Source: Pseudoscleropodium purum (lineage: Eukaryota > Streptophyta > Bryopsida > Hypnales > Brachytheciaceae). Taken from it: a stretch of DNA of 64,000 nt. The notes below the pieces were generated by a model. The model saw only the letters and a list, made by a program, of their open reading frames with translations. It had not been told where the DNA came from and did no database searches. The position numbers were made by a program, and so were the translations under genes. How positions within the stretch are numbered: the first letter of the stretch is position 1; each line of letters starts with the position of its first letter. Of this stretch, positions 46,689 through 59,399 are shown one piece after another. Where the stretch lies: positions 17,454,479-17,518,478 of the forward strand of contig OZ017800.1 of NCBI GenBank assembly GCA_963969395.1, read 5' to 3'.

Positions 46689-46900
46689 TTAACCCTTCAA
46701 AACATCAACACGGACATCTCGCATCTGAGGGACAGAAGTTCAACCATTCATCTTTAGAATTTTGTTGCAAAAATAGGAAGGTCTTCTACAGAAGTTTGAC
46801 TTCCAATGAGTACTCATTTGCAATTTTTTAAGCCAATGATTCACACATTAATGAAAAGGGATGATTTCCAAGGTCACCTTATTCATCCTTTAAGAGTCAA
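46689..46900 (+). mobile_element. Family E element (copy 2)
   Basis: About 212 bp from TTAACCCTTCAAAAC to CATCCTTTAAGAGTCAA (right end degenerate). It carries 'gacagaagttcaaccattcatc', 'aggaaggtcttctacagaagtttgacttccaatgagtac' and 'gggatgatttccaaggtcacc'. Confidence 0.65.
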
Positions 46901-48651
46901 TGGATCTGTACTAAACTCAAGTCTTTTTTCTAGGTTGTTGTCTATTGCAAAGAAAGATTATTGCTTTGCATATAATAATTGCTACAGAACACTATCAATT
47001 ATATTGTCACAAAATTTTCTTTAAAACTAGATTTGCACATAAATTATCCTGAATTCACTTGATATTGGATCAGACTATCAAAGTTATTTCAAAAATTCAC
47101 TTAAAAATCACTCCATTTCTTTAGACCCTAGTTTGTTTTTGACTTTAGATTGCATTTGAATTTTTAATTGACTTGTATTGAGGGGAAATGACAACAACGT
47201 GTGGTTGCACGTTTGCAATCTAATCATATTGAGTTGTCTTTTTTCTAGATTAGAAGGTTTAGTGTGCACCCTTGCAAACACAAGGGACAATTGATTTGTA
47301 AAGAACAATCACTTGTGAGTTCTATTACAATCAAAGATGCCTCTATTTGATATTTTGTAAGGATTAGGATATTCTAGCCTTGTGATTGGAATCATTTATG
47401 TTTTGATGCATTAAAATTCTTTTGATAATTAATAGAGACAAGACTTAGCTCACTTTAAAAAAAACTTTTGAAAAGAATTGAAAGCTATAAAAATGGGTTT
47501 CTAAAAAAGTAATTAAAAAATAACTTGAAATTGGTGTAGTTTCAAAACTTGGATTCTCAAAAAACAACGAGCTCATCTAACTGTGAGCTCATCTTTGGTG
47601 ATCATGATTGCAAAGAGGAACCGAAAGCAATTTAGAAATGCTTAAACCTAGAAGATTTGGAAACACTTAAACAATGGGCTTTGGAGCACTTTGAATATAA
47701 GCCTTCCTTCCTTCAAAAAAGTGGATTTGTAGAGTTGTTTGAATTAGTGATGTTAGATTGTGAGCCTATGAACATGAGCCTATGAGTAGTGAGCAAGGAT
47801 TGTGTGAGTCTAAAGCCTAGAAATTTAAATATTATGTAATTTCTAATTTCTTTTGTTAAAAAGGAAAAAGACTAATGTTTTTACAACAAAATTTATCATA
47901 TTTTGAAAAATATGACCTATTACCATGGGACCCATGACCATGTATTTTAGATTCAAAAGTCTAATAAATTGATGCCATCACATGTTTTGAAATTTATATC
48001 TTGTTCTAAAAAAACTATCCTAAAGTAGGCTCATCAATTGAGAGTACAAATAATTTATTTTTTTATTATGTTTAGTACAATTTAACTTCTGTTATCATAG
48101 ACCTATTATGATGGACCTACTAATATGGTTGTGTAGAATTTTGATGAAAATTCTAATTTTTAATATTGTTAAAAATATTAAAAGTATACATTATGAAGAT
48201 GAAGAAGTCAATTGATGTGAAAGATGAATGGAGTTGGAAATAAGTTTGTATAGAATATTGGTTGATCATAATCCTATAGCAGCATGGATTCTCTCAAGGC
48301 TAATGAAAGGGTACCAATAATTTTTTCTTGATGTATTGTTATTGGACTTGTTTAGATTTTTTGTAATTTTTGTAAATAAGGATTATTTTTATATCTAATG
48401 ATCTTTTTCAAACTAAATTTTCTTTTGGTTGATCATTGTCTTTTGGCATCATGGGCCTTTTGAGGCTGATAGGCTTCCTACACTTCTATCTTCATGTGTT
48501 GGTAATTGAACTTATTAAGATTTTGGAAGAAAATATTTGGTTGATAGGGATTATTTTTGTAAAGAATGAGTCTAGTTGAACCAAAATTTTGACTAGTTGA
48601 TCACTATCTTCTTGTGGGACTACTCAAGGATCCAATCCTTCAATCTTTTAG
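46901..48651. other. AT-rich intergenic DNA, no gene seen
   Basis: No coding or RNA feature and no clear repeat. Confidence 0.55.
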
Positions 48652-49585
48652 TTAATCCTTAAAGGTCAAAACTATGTTTTTTGGCAACATAGCAATTCTA
48701 GGCAGCTCACTATGAATGGAGTTTTTAGTTTTTTTGCTCAAATTTCCACACAATATGTGCCCAATAAATAGCTTTAAGGCCCAACAATTTTCCTAATTTT
48801 TCACTACATGATTCAAAAGTTATTTATGATATGTAATTTTCAATGCTTAGCAGGCAATCCAAATAATTCTTAAAAAATCACTTTTTTTTTTTTTTAAATT
48901 TGAAATTGATTTTTTAGATTTATATATATATGTAAAGATTTGAATTATTCCATTTTGATTTACAAGATGAAAGTTATGAGGTGTTCTAGTTTGCAAGTAG
49001 TCATGGATTCCCTACTTAAAAAAAAAATTTGGAGTCCTTTATTTAACTCAAATTTTTTTATTTTTTGAAAAAAATTTAAAAAAATATGATATAGATTTTT
49101 TATTACTACATTAACACCATTGGGATTGGAATTTTTCAATTCCATAATTAAATTTTTAACAATTTAGTGTTTTGAATCACTATGTACTTCTTTCTACTTA
49201 CTATTTTTTTCCTGTATGTTGTGCAATTCTAAATGATCTAAAATATTTCAAGCATGTAGTCATCTTGCCTTGAAGAATGAATCCAAAGAGTAACCATCAT
49301 TTTGAACATTTTTTCATACAATTGTGAGCTTCTGAAGTGTAGCTGCCCATATTTTCACAAGGTCAAAAAAATGGTTTTTGTCACTTCAAAACGTTAATAT
49401 CTTGCAATCTACATGGTAGAAAATTTATGAAACTTTTCCCACATCTTTTTAAACTAGTTTACTACAAGATCCTATGGTTATATGTGTCCAAAAATGTTTT
49501 TTATCTAAAATTTGATGCTAGTATTAGAAATGGCAGTTTTGGAGCATTTTTGGTGAAAAAATAGTCCCTGACCTTTAGAGGTTAA
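48652..49585 (-). mobile_element. Family B element (copy 5), inverted
   Basis: 934 bp from TTAATCCTTAAAGGTCAAAAC to TGACCTTTAGAGGTTAA, in the same orientation and order as 5992-6926. Well-preserved blocks include 'ttttttggcaacatagcaattct', 'caccattgggattggaatttttcaattcc' and 'caatctacatggtag'. Confidence 0.75.
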
Positions 49586-50299
49586 TCACTCCCCTCTTGT
49601 TTTTTGTAATTATCTCTTGGTGTTGAGAGAAAGATCAAGGACTTGCTATACTATTCTTAATCTCGGTGCCAAGAGAAAGATCAAGCACTTGCCATCTAAT
49701 CATTTCCCTCGGCATCAAGGGGAGCCTCCTACCTATGACGACCGGAAAAAAAAATTCTTTGGTCGCGGCTAGGGGGCTCTCCTTAGTGCCGAGGGGTACT
49801 AAACAATAAGAAGGGAGTGATCATAAAAATATCAATTTCCAATATTTTTTCTTCTTGAAATCTAGTGAAATTCAATAAATAACACATCAAAATGGCAAAT
49901 GCTTGATCCTCCTCTCAACACCAAAAGGTAACAAACAACAAGAAGAGAGTTTTTCTTATCACATGTTAAATTATTGAAGAGACCATGATAATAGGTATAT
50001 GGTAATAGGTCCAAAATTTTATTGAAAATAATTTATTCTGACCAAAAATTTTAGATGAAACCTCTTAGAAATTGTATGCTCACAAACTTACAGGCTCGCA
50101 AAATAGCAACCTTGATCCTATGTCCAAACCGCCAAATGGAATTTGTTAGGGAATATCAAAAAAGATCAAGAAAAAAATTTCAAAGTTTTGTTTCTCATAG
50201 AATTGTTATTGTTAACATGGAAAATTTTTATTCATTCTTTTTGGATTAGTGATGAAAAAGTTACTAACAAATTTTGCTTTTTACAATATTTCAATCAAA
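49586..50299. other. Intergenic DNA, no gene seen
   Basis: 49640-49800 is slightly richer in G/C, with repeated 'gccgaga..aagatcaagcacttgc' text. No gene is supported. Confidence 0.45.
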
Positions 50300-50801
50300 A
50301 AAGTTCAACAAGGCATATTAGAACAATCTCACTATTGGAATTAATGATTTTCAATTCCACAATCTTAGAGCTATTAATGATTTGGTTTTTCCTTTAATCT
50401 CATACCTACCTCTACTTAACAATTTTTTTAATATAAAAATCTAGTATCTTTTTTTTAAATTCCTACACTTTCAATTAAATTCTTCAACATAAAAAGTTAG
50501 AAATTCAAAGTATATAGTGCAAAAATTTTATACAAAGAAGATTCAAAGCCTTAAAGACTTGTCAAACAAGGTACAAAAAAAATTGAATTTATTCACTTCA
50601 AATGCCAATATCTAGCAATCCATGCAATTAAAGTTTTAAAAATTTCTTTCACACGTTTTTATATTAGTCAAATACAACATTATATGTTTAGGTATATAAA
50701 AAAAACAATTCATGAAGAAATTTGGATGTTGCAATAGAAATGGCATTCTTGAGTGATTCTTGGTGAAAAAAAAATGCCTTCACTGGGAGTTTAGGACTAA
50801 T
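50300..50801 (-). mobile_element. Family B-like element fragment
   Basis: It parallels the right half of 22340-23251: 'ctttaatctcatacctacctctacttaacaattttttt', 'cacttcaaatgccaatatctagcaatcc', and the end 'gggagtttaggactaatt', a decayed TTTAGGGGTTAA. The left limit is unclear. Confidence 0.5.
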
Positions 50802-51023
50802 TAGCTACCACCCACATTTCTAAACATTTGATTCACCTACCTACTCCTCAAAACCAACACCAAAACATAGTGGTATGGATACGGGAAGAGAAAAAGAGGG
50901 AGAGATGTGTGGAATACATACAAAATGATATACAATATGAGTATATTTGATATGGAATATTGATGTGGTACGACATATATAGGATATAGAAATATACAAA
51001 ATAGAGATGTGTTTATTGAAATA

Positions 51024-51370
51024 TTAACCCCTGAAGGACCAAGGTGCTCACTTTGGGGCTTTTTGAGAACTTGGGCAAATTCTATCGACTTTATAATTTG
51101 AAATTTTTGCAAGAATTTTTTGGTATGGATGCTACTCATCATAATCTACATGTGAAGCTTTGTTTTATGTCATTCCAAAAAATATTGCAAAAATTAGAAG
51201 TTTTTTTTTATTTCAATGTCAAATTGGGCAACAAAACTTATATTCTAAAAACATGTTAATTATTTTTATGGATTGTATAGATTGATACCTACTCAAAATC
51301 ATTTGATCCACTCAATTTCAAATAGTGAAGTAAAAGTTATAAGGAGTTTTATTTTGTAGGCAATGAAAGT
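51024..51370 (-). mobile_element. Family B-like element, left-end fragment
   Basis: A sharp left end, TTAACCCCTGAAGGACCAAGG, then 'ctcactttggggctttttgag' and B-like 'tagtgaagtaaaagttataaggagttttattttgtagg'. No right TTAA end follows, so it is truncated. Confidence 0.55.
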
Positions 51371-51814
51371 AGGAAAAACATATAAAGTTGTCTTTTGCTC
51401 TCAATTTTGTAAATTTACAAATATAAATAAATAAATAAAAGATATCAAATGTATACTAGAACACATGTCTCTCCATCTTGAACTGCATGTGCAAGTCCAC
51501 CTACTCTTTGCTAACTCTCTTATTGCATATAATGTAGTACAAGATGTTGCACAAGATGTTGCAGTAAGAGAGGTTCTGCTTGTACTGTACATGCACGGGG
51601 CATGATTCCATTGCAATCTACCAATGTTTAGAAAAAAAAATATATAGATACGGGGATAATGAAGAAAATTCCCCTTGGTAAGTGAGTGGGTGACATTCCC
51701 TCACCCGCCTATCCCCTAAAACAGGAACACATGGTACTGTCAACTAAGTTTGTCCATTCAGAAAGCAATATGGTAAACATTCTTTAGCACTGGATTGGAG
51801 GAAGGAATGTCGAG

Positions 51815-52081
51815 ATGCTAAACTTGTCCCACAAAGGGTGAAAACGCAGGATTTTTTTACCCTGGGAAAAACGCTGAAATTTTTTTAATTTCACAAATTT
51901 TATTTTTCGCAAATTTTGAAATTCAGATTTGCAATCAGAGACCCCAAATTAGAGAGGAGGAGTCCAGAACATACCCTAGACACGGCTCAAAATAAGTTTT
52001 TTTTTTTTTTTTTTTTTTACTTTTACCCCAATGAACTCCAAAATTACCTTGCTCGGCTCACGAAGTGGGCTGGATTTAGTG
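51815..52081. mobile_element. Family J (CACTA-like) element, copy 1
   Basis: About 267 bp, with a degenerate left end 'gctaaacttgtcccacaaagggtg' and right end 'gggctggatttagtg'. It aligns throughout with 52893-53150 ('gaaaacgca.gatttttt.ccc', 'gatttgcaatc.gagaccccaaatta', 'cggctcaaaata'). A run of 22 T (51997-52018) lies inside it. Confidence 0.6.
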
Positions 52082-52892
52082 TCCTGCAAAAGGAAGGATG
52101 CAAATCACTGGCAAGTTGGTCAAAGTAACAGTAATAATAAATAGAATAATATTCAAGGGATCGAAGATCGAAGATTTGTTGGAGTTCTTAGAAGCCATCT
52201 GGATGTCATTGATTAGTTGTTACCACTTTTGAGATATGGGGGATGGGGCATAATAGGACATGTGGGTACACGTAGGGATGTGGGACATAAGATATAGTTA
52301 TTAATTTCATATCAATTGTGCTCTAGTATGTTAGGGGAAACAAATCGATAGATATGGTGAGTAATGAAAAAAATATTATTATATTCTTTTAGTTTTTTCG
52401 TGCAATGGTCACCGTTCTTTTGGGAGAAAAAAAATTATTAATTCACTCACCTATCAACTCTCGGAAAGATACTAAGGACCCAAAGTGTAGTTGTTCATTG
52501 CAGAAACAAAGAATGTATCTATTGATTCAATGATTAAAGCATTTTAGGGATTGCCTTGGTCTCGGGGGGTGGATCCTTCAAGAATTGATCCGTCACCTAT
52601 CTCTTTAAAAGGGATTCACAAAAATTATTCTATTTACCTTTTGGCATACTACAATTATTATTTTTAGAATTCCTTTCAAGTCTTTGACCGAGTTTTTTTT
52701 TTTTCACTTAAGTTATTTTATGTCTGAGATTTGAGACTTCCAAGATTCCCAATGACTCCTCCGTCCCCTTTTCAGTGAGATGATTTGTTCTTGCAGTGGA
52801 ATAAAGTGTCAACACTTGCTTCAAAAGAAAGCAGAACTCTTGCAACATGTGTGCCACATGTGTTTGAAAGATTGAAACAACTGATTGTGAGA

Positions 52893-53150
52893 CACTAAAT
52901 CCGTCCCACGAAGGGTGAAAACGCAAGATTTTTTATCCCTCGGAAAATGCTGAATTTTTTAAATTTTTCTCAAAGATTTCTTTTTGCAAATTTTGAATTC
53001 ATATTTGCAATCCAAGATCCCAAATTAATAAAAAGGGTATAGAATATGCCCTATAAAACGGCTCAAAATAGGGGGCTTTTTTTTTAACTTTTATCCCCGG
53101 TGAATCTTAAAATTACCCTATTGAGCCCACTTCATGGGGTGGGTTTAGTG
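52893..53150. mobile_element. Family J (CACTA-like) element, copy 2
   Basis: 258 bp, starting CACTAAATCCGTCCCACGAAG and ending ATGGGGTGGGTTTAGTG. The ends are inverted repeats and begin with CACTA, the hallmark of the CACTA/EnSpm superfamily. The flanking trinucleotides (AGA and TAT) do not match as a target duplication. Non-coding. Confidence 0.65.
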
Positions 53151-53579
53151 TATTGCCAATTGATTGATTTGAAACAAATGACTGTGCAACATTTCAGTTA
53201 ATATTAATTCCATTTTGACACTAGAAGTACCCTCAGGTAGTTCCAAAATGATTCTTTTGGTTGGCAATAATGTTAAGCATATCTTTACTAAAAATTAATG
53301 TATTATTTTAATTGTTAGGATTGACATGCTTCAATTTCATCTTAGAGTTCTTAACAAATTAGGTTTTCTTTCCATCTTCTACCTTCTATTACTTATAAGT
53401 TCATGAAAAATGAACAAGTTTTGTCTTAGGATTTTCTCACCTAGACCCATATAATATTCTAAAGAAGCATGAATATAGGCTCAAAAAAATAATCATCCTA
53501 TGTAGTAAAAAACTTTATCCCTAGCAAGGTAGTTTTTTTTAAGGAACTTGATTTTTTCCCCTAAATACTTGTTTTTTTC
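53151..53579. other. AT-rich intergenic DNA, no gene seen
   Basis: Nothing assignable. Confidence 0.55.
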
Positions 53580-54519
53580 TTGACTCCTAAAGTTCCATGA
53601 GTGTATTTTCATAAAAATAAAAAAAAATGCTCCAAAACTGCCATTTCTTGTATAAATTTCAAAATTTAGAAAAAACACATTTTGAGACACATGTAACCAT
53701 AGGATCTTGTAGTATACTAGTTTGAAAAGATGTGAATAAAAATTTAGGAATTTGCACCGTGCAGATTGCAAGATATTAGCATTTGAAGTGACAAAAATCA
53801 TTTTTTTGTCACTATGAAAAACCAAGAAGCTACACTTCACAAGGTCACATTTGTATGGAAAAATGTTCTAAATAGTTGTGCTTCTTTGGATTTATTCTTC
53901 AAGGCATGTTGGCCACATATTTGAAAATTTTTAAATCATTTGAAATTGTACAACATGTAGAAGAAGTGATAGGAAGAAGGATGTAAAGAATGATTCAAAA
54001 TACTAAATTATTAACAATTTATTTATAGAATTGAAAAATGTCATTTCCAATGGTTGTAATGCTGTAATAAAAAATCTTCACCTAATGTTTTTATTTTTTT
54101 CAAAAATATTGAAAATTGAATTCAATAAAAGATTTCAAAGTTTATTTTGGAGCAAAAAATCCATAACTACCTGCAAACTAAAACACCTCATAACTTTTGA
54201 CTTGTTGATCAAAATGGAATGATTTAAAGCTTTCTATGTATATATAAATCTAGAAAACCAATTTTAAATTTGGGTTTTGGAAAAAAAATGATTTTTTCAG
54301 ATCTGCCCGGATTGACCAAGTTTAGAAACAAACTACATATTAGGCCATAACTTTTGACTTATATTTCCAAATGTCTTGAAATTTAGTGCACATGAAAGAT
54401 ATTCCTCATCCATACCTTCCATTAATCATTTGGCCCAAAATATGGAAATCTCTGGTCTCATGCACTTGCTCAAAAATTTTATGTTGCCAAAAAACACAGC
54501 TTGGTCCTTTAGGGGTTAA
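53580..54519 (+). mobile_element. Family B element (copy 6)
   Basis: About 940 bp. The left end is degenerate (TTGACTCCTAAAGTTCC) and the right end exact (GGTCCTTTAGGGGTTAA). It follows the complete forward B order, very like 2588-3492 and 61931-62864. Confidence 0.75.
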
Positions 54520-56499
54520 TCTTTTAATACTTCAATCCTTTTTTGAATGTTTGCAAATTTTTGTTTATATCTTTGTATGAATATTTTAATTTCTCAATTA
54601 CATCAAATTGATTATAAATAAAAGTTGTCTTTAAAGATTTAAGTTCTACTCTAGACAAATGGAAAGTTATGTGGTCAAAGAGTTATTGTAAAGCACTCTA
54701 TTCATCATCTATAATATGAATTTTTGAATGCTTGTCATTCAAATTTAAATGAGAGAACTCTTGTCTCCAGTAAAGGAGATAAGTACAACAACCAATGCAT
54801 AGTGCAAAAGTCATATCCTATTTTAGATTTGTGTAGGCCTTGGAAATCCCATGGCCAATCACAATTCTTGTACATCCATACGCAACAATGTAATATATAT
54901 ATATATACACACATATATATACACACATATATATACATATACATACATACTTGCAAAAGATTGCCTCCTTATATGGTCACTTTTTAAAAAAGAGAAGAAG
55001 ATGGTCTCTTAATAACCCCAATTTATAACAATTTTTTATATAAGACATCCAAATCTAATGTACCTTAAAAATATATTAATATTTTCTGACCATAAAAAAA
55101 GTTGCATGAAATTGAGCATTGTCAATTGGTTGCTTAGAGCATCCTGAGTCGTATGCTAGTAACTGCACATTGCAACAGTACATGCCGTGTCATTTCATAT
55201 CCGAATTTTTTAGAAGTTTTACATCCTAATGCAGGGGCCTAAATCTTATTGTACTACTTTGATCCCCAAACCACACAACACTCTCCATTTCCTAATCACA
55301 AGAGACTTATTTGGGGACATTACTAAATTCAACATATTCCATTATGCTCCTTCATTAGTTTGGGATTGCATTATTATATTGTCAAAGGTTTTGCTACTTC
55401 ACTTAGAGGACACAATATAGTAAATGGAAAAAATATTGTGTAGAAGGAAGCTTAGAAATTGCAAAGGCCTTCAAATTGTTAAGCCTCTTGCAAGTTGCAT
55501 TGGATTGACATTTTTATTGTTGTTTGTCAAAGTATAGTTACAGTGACCACTTACAGTTTGCATTGAGGATGCTCTTAGGGGTTTAAAATGTTATAATAGA
55601 AGTACCTATTTTGGAGAGCCCTTCTGTCATAGTTCAAAATGCTAACCTACTAGAGTTAATCATAAAGTTAGTCCTTTATTTGTAACTAGGTATTAGAGGA
55701 AGGTTTAGCTAAGAATAGTACAAAAGAAACAAGGCACCAAACTCCATCAAACTTCAATTTTGATACTCAGAGGAGTTTTGTCTTCTATTTTTTTTAAACT
55801 TTGGCTCTTAGTCCTACATTGCACACATTTTACAATTAAGTCTATTGTGAATAACAATTGGATGCACTGTTCATTGAAATAGATTCATTGTTTGTACCTT
55901 CTCGTCCACTCATCTCTCTTCTCTCTTGGCTTAGGAAGAAGTGCCAAAGCTAATTATAATATGTGAATCGATGAGACTAGAATGAATCCAGATGAAAAAT
56001 TTACATTTATATTAAATAAAATATTTATTTTAAGGATTTAAAAAAAATTCTTCCTTATCTTTATGTTTGCACACATGAAGCTCAATTTCACAACAAATTT
56101 CCTCAATGAATTTCCCATATCTTACACACTTAAATGCTTAAGCTATCACGAAAAGGATGTACTCTAAATTACTATAATTACCTTTGTTGTTTCATGGAAG
56201 TACTACTAAAGACAAGCTATAGACTATAGGAAGTCAATTTCTCACGCATTCTAGGAAGAGCTTTCTTTTGGCTTTCTGGTGCTAGATTGCACTAGAAAAA
56301 AATAATTTGGCTAGAAAATGGCAATAAATCTTGAAGTTTTTTGCCAAAAAAACTTTGAATTCCAAAAAAAATATTAGATGAAATCGCTTTATTGTAGATG
56401 AAAATAGAACTATGGACATGTGATATGTACAAATGTGGTCTTTTCTATTCATTATGTGGATGATTGTTAAAATTTAGAGCATCACTGTAACATTTTATA
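54520..56499. other. AT-rich intergenic DNA with a TA/CA microsatellite
   Basis: A (TA)n/(CA)n microsatellite lies at about 54889-54950. Otherwise no gene or repeat could be assigned. Confidence 0.5.
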
Positions 56500-57150
56500 T
56501 TGTCACTTTATCACTTCATAAAAAATGAAAAAAAAAGCCCTGATTCCAGGACAACAGCAAAAACTGAGTGCACAAGGAGAAGGGGGTCCGGGGACATGAA
56601 CAACAGTAACTTTTGTCACTCCAAAAAGGTGTGTGATGTGTGTCAAATCCAAAATGGTAGGATTTCCCATGAAATGCACATGACCCACGAAAGTACTCCT
56701 CATGGTATGATAAACCCCAGCCATACCACCACAGGTACCAACACACCATCCCCAATGACTTAACAAATGGAAAGAGCGCCGAAAAATGAGGAACTTAAAC
56801 CCAACATCACGCCACATGGCCAAAAGGTAAGGACTCGCTTTTTGGTGGCAACAAATGGGAGCATGCATTTGGGAGCATCCGAACAAGTCCAAAGTCTGCC
56901 CCCCCCTGAAATCCCGTGGAAATCCAAAGGCCCTCATGCATACCCCACCCGTGCCCCCACAGAGATATCATTCTTCACTACTGGCACTAAACAGCCGGTA
57001 TCTTACAACTGGAAATTAGAAAGCAGCAATATAATTATTGATTTCTGGGCCAGATTTGGATTACCATATGTTGTGAAGTCCGTGATTTATTTTTGTCAGT
57101 GTGACGGATGGAATTTTCTAATGACTGACCCAACGGAGGTACTAAGGTAG
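56500..57150. other. GC-richer island with overlapping unrecognised ORFs
   Basis: Two ATG-started frames oppose each other: 56503-56937 on the minus strand (144 codons; Cys/His/Phe-rich, no known motif) and 56767-57150 on the plus strand (127 codons; P/K/T-rich first half). Because they overlap, at most one is likely real. The composition stands out from the flanks, as a decayed or orphan gene would. Neither protein is recognised. Confidence 0.3.
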
Positions 57151-57514
57151 AAACACACAAAATCGGCCCTTTAAGGAATTCAGCATATTTTGAGGCATTT
57201 TTTCTTTTAAAAGATATTTTGCAGTGTTAGTGAGTGAAAATCATGAATATTTAAAAAAAAAATTAGATTTTTTGGATGTAATATGTAATTTCTATGATTT
57301 TTCAAAGTTGTGGGTCTCTAGAGTAGTGGATCTGTCCAATAGGTGCACCCAAATATGAACCCTGCAAAAATCAGCTCTTAACAAATCAAAATTCATGATG
57401 TGTCTTTCAAATGCGTCAACCAATAAGAATCAAACATTTGGAAGACACATTCATGGAACTCTAGGGATGCTTTTATGGCACTCTATGGACAAAGAATAGG
57501 GACAAGTGCAATTT

Positions 57515-57749
57515 CATTAGAAGAGTTTTGGGGGGTTCAGAAGCCTGTTTCGGGCATGTTTCCCTCAGCAAGGGGAATAGCCCGCTATCAAAAAATTTGT
57601 TTTTCATAAATAAAATTAAAATAAAATAAATTTTGATCAATGACGTGGCAAGGTCTCAGCCACGTCACATTGCTGCGCCGAACCTGTTTCTTGTGTTCGC
57701 AAGTTGTGATAACTTGCAGGCATCCAGAGGCCCCAAAAATCTTCCAATG
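57515..57749. mobile_element. Family C element (copy 5)
   Basis: 235 bp from CATTAGAAGAGTTTTGGGG to CCCCAAAAATCTTCCAATG, with a central inverted repeat TGACGTGGC / GCCACGTCA (57641-57649 and 57659-57667). The centre resembles a C-box/G-box type bZIP site. Confidence 0.7.
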
Positions 57750-57763
57750 TGGGTGTTTCTACC

Positions 57764-58731
57764 TTAACCCCTCATCGTTGAAGTCTCACTTGGGTTCAAA
57801 AACATCATTGCTTTTGAACTAATATAGATGTAAATTTCACTAAGTTATAAAGATCTTAACCGTACAATATTGTAGTGGACATGTTGTAGATGATGTGGTA
57901 CAAATTTGGAGTCATTTGATTGTGTAGATTGAAAGATTATAATGTTTTAGTGTTGAAAAAAGATGCTGAAATTTTCCTAGCAACACACTTGGAGGTGAAA
58001 TTCAATTTCTAAACTTACTCAAATGAAAAAATTTAAAACTGTAAAGTTATTCAAAACCAACATACAAACACATTTGTGAACTTTAAAAAAAAAATTGACT
58101 GAATGTGTTTGTAAAATGGCTTGCAAATGTCAAAAAATAGGTCAGAAAAGTTGCAAAAAACACATATGATGTTGAACCTTGTTCTACTAAAATGCTTCTC
58201 AGTCACTCATAACTTCTTGGATTGATATGAAATTTTAGCCCCACAAACTAAACTAGTATGTGCAACTTTTCTTAAAAAAAATTATTGGAAATGGACATTG
58301 TATGGAGAAGAAACAAGCCGCCGAAATTCACTGTAATCCAAAAATGTTGGGATTTTGAACTTCGAATTGCTCCCACACATTCAAAAAAACATGGATTGAC
58401 ATGAAAATTTTGCCACAATAACTAAATTAAAAGGAAAACATAACACAACAAATTTTATTGAAAACAAACATTGGATGAAGGAGATACAACCCCCCAAAGT
58501 TGCAACCATCAAATGCGGTTTGGTGGACTCAAATTGAACCTGTGAACTTTGATTGGCTTCCAATTACTGTATAAATCTTGAATCAATTTGAAGATTCTAC
58601 CATACAAACTAGAAGAGAGGACGCAAATTATCCAACAAGTTTTATTGAATTCAGACATTGGATGCAAAAGTTATAGTACCTTTAAAACTGTGCGAGGACA
58701 CTTTTGGTCCACTGCAGCGATGAGGGGTTAA
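57764..58731. mobile_element. Family F TTAA-flanked element
   Basis: 968 bp with perfect 14-bp terminal inverted repeats, TTAACCCCTCATCG and CGATGAGGGGTTAA. The interior differs from B and D: repeated 'gaattgacatgaaaattttgcc', 'aaacattggatg.agg' and 'ttttattgaa' modules recur two or three times within it, suggesting internal duplication. Non-coding; the only copy in the window. Confidence 0.7.
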
Positions 58732-59399
58732 AGCAACAACACCTATAACAATCATATTAAGGGTTATGAACATGATTATTATTATTAGAAATCTAAAAAA
58801 TTATAGGATCCTATTAGCAAAAAAATAATTATTATTGCACACTTTTGAGTCAGATATAGTACATCCTTGTAATGACATTTATTTACTTCCAAAGATTATT
58901 GAAGATTTTATAGGTGATGGTTATGGGTACAATGATGGTTATAGATGTTGCTACCTTAGTGATACCATAAATAGTGCAAGTCCATAAGGTTGTGGCATGT
59001 TATAGTGAATCTACCCATAATTGATTAAATAAGCAATTGTAGGCATGATCTGGAGTAGTGCAAGGCAAAGCAAATATTTTCTTTTAGAGGTGCATTGATA
59101 GAAATGACAGGTATTGCAAAAAAATTGGAATTTTTTTTGCGAATTAAAGTGAAACTATTACGAATTTTGAAAGACAAAAGTTGTTTTAGACCCATGTCCA
59201 ATGTTTAGGCTATTCCAAAACCACTCATCTAAAAGACTACTTGTTCTTCACTTTGGCACTCCAAACCAAACACATGTGTCATGACAAGAATAGAAGAATT
59301 GATGGTTGGAAGTTAATCACAGCTTCTCTTGAATTTCAACCCCCCTATTGATTGTTGATGGGATATTGGTTGGTAATGGGTGGCTCTAACTTAGTGGGT
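58732..59399. other. AT-rich DNA with a family L-like stretch
   Basis: 59100-59290 loosely follows the family L order ('tattacgaattttgaaagacaaaag', 'ctacttgttcttcact'). No gene. Confidence 0.4.

Noticed and set aside
54889..54950. Possible CRISPR-like or regulatory repeat
   Set aside because: It is a plain TA/CA microsatellite; there are no spacers, and the DNA is eukaryotic.
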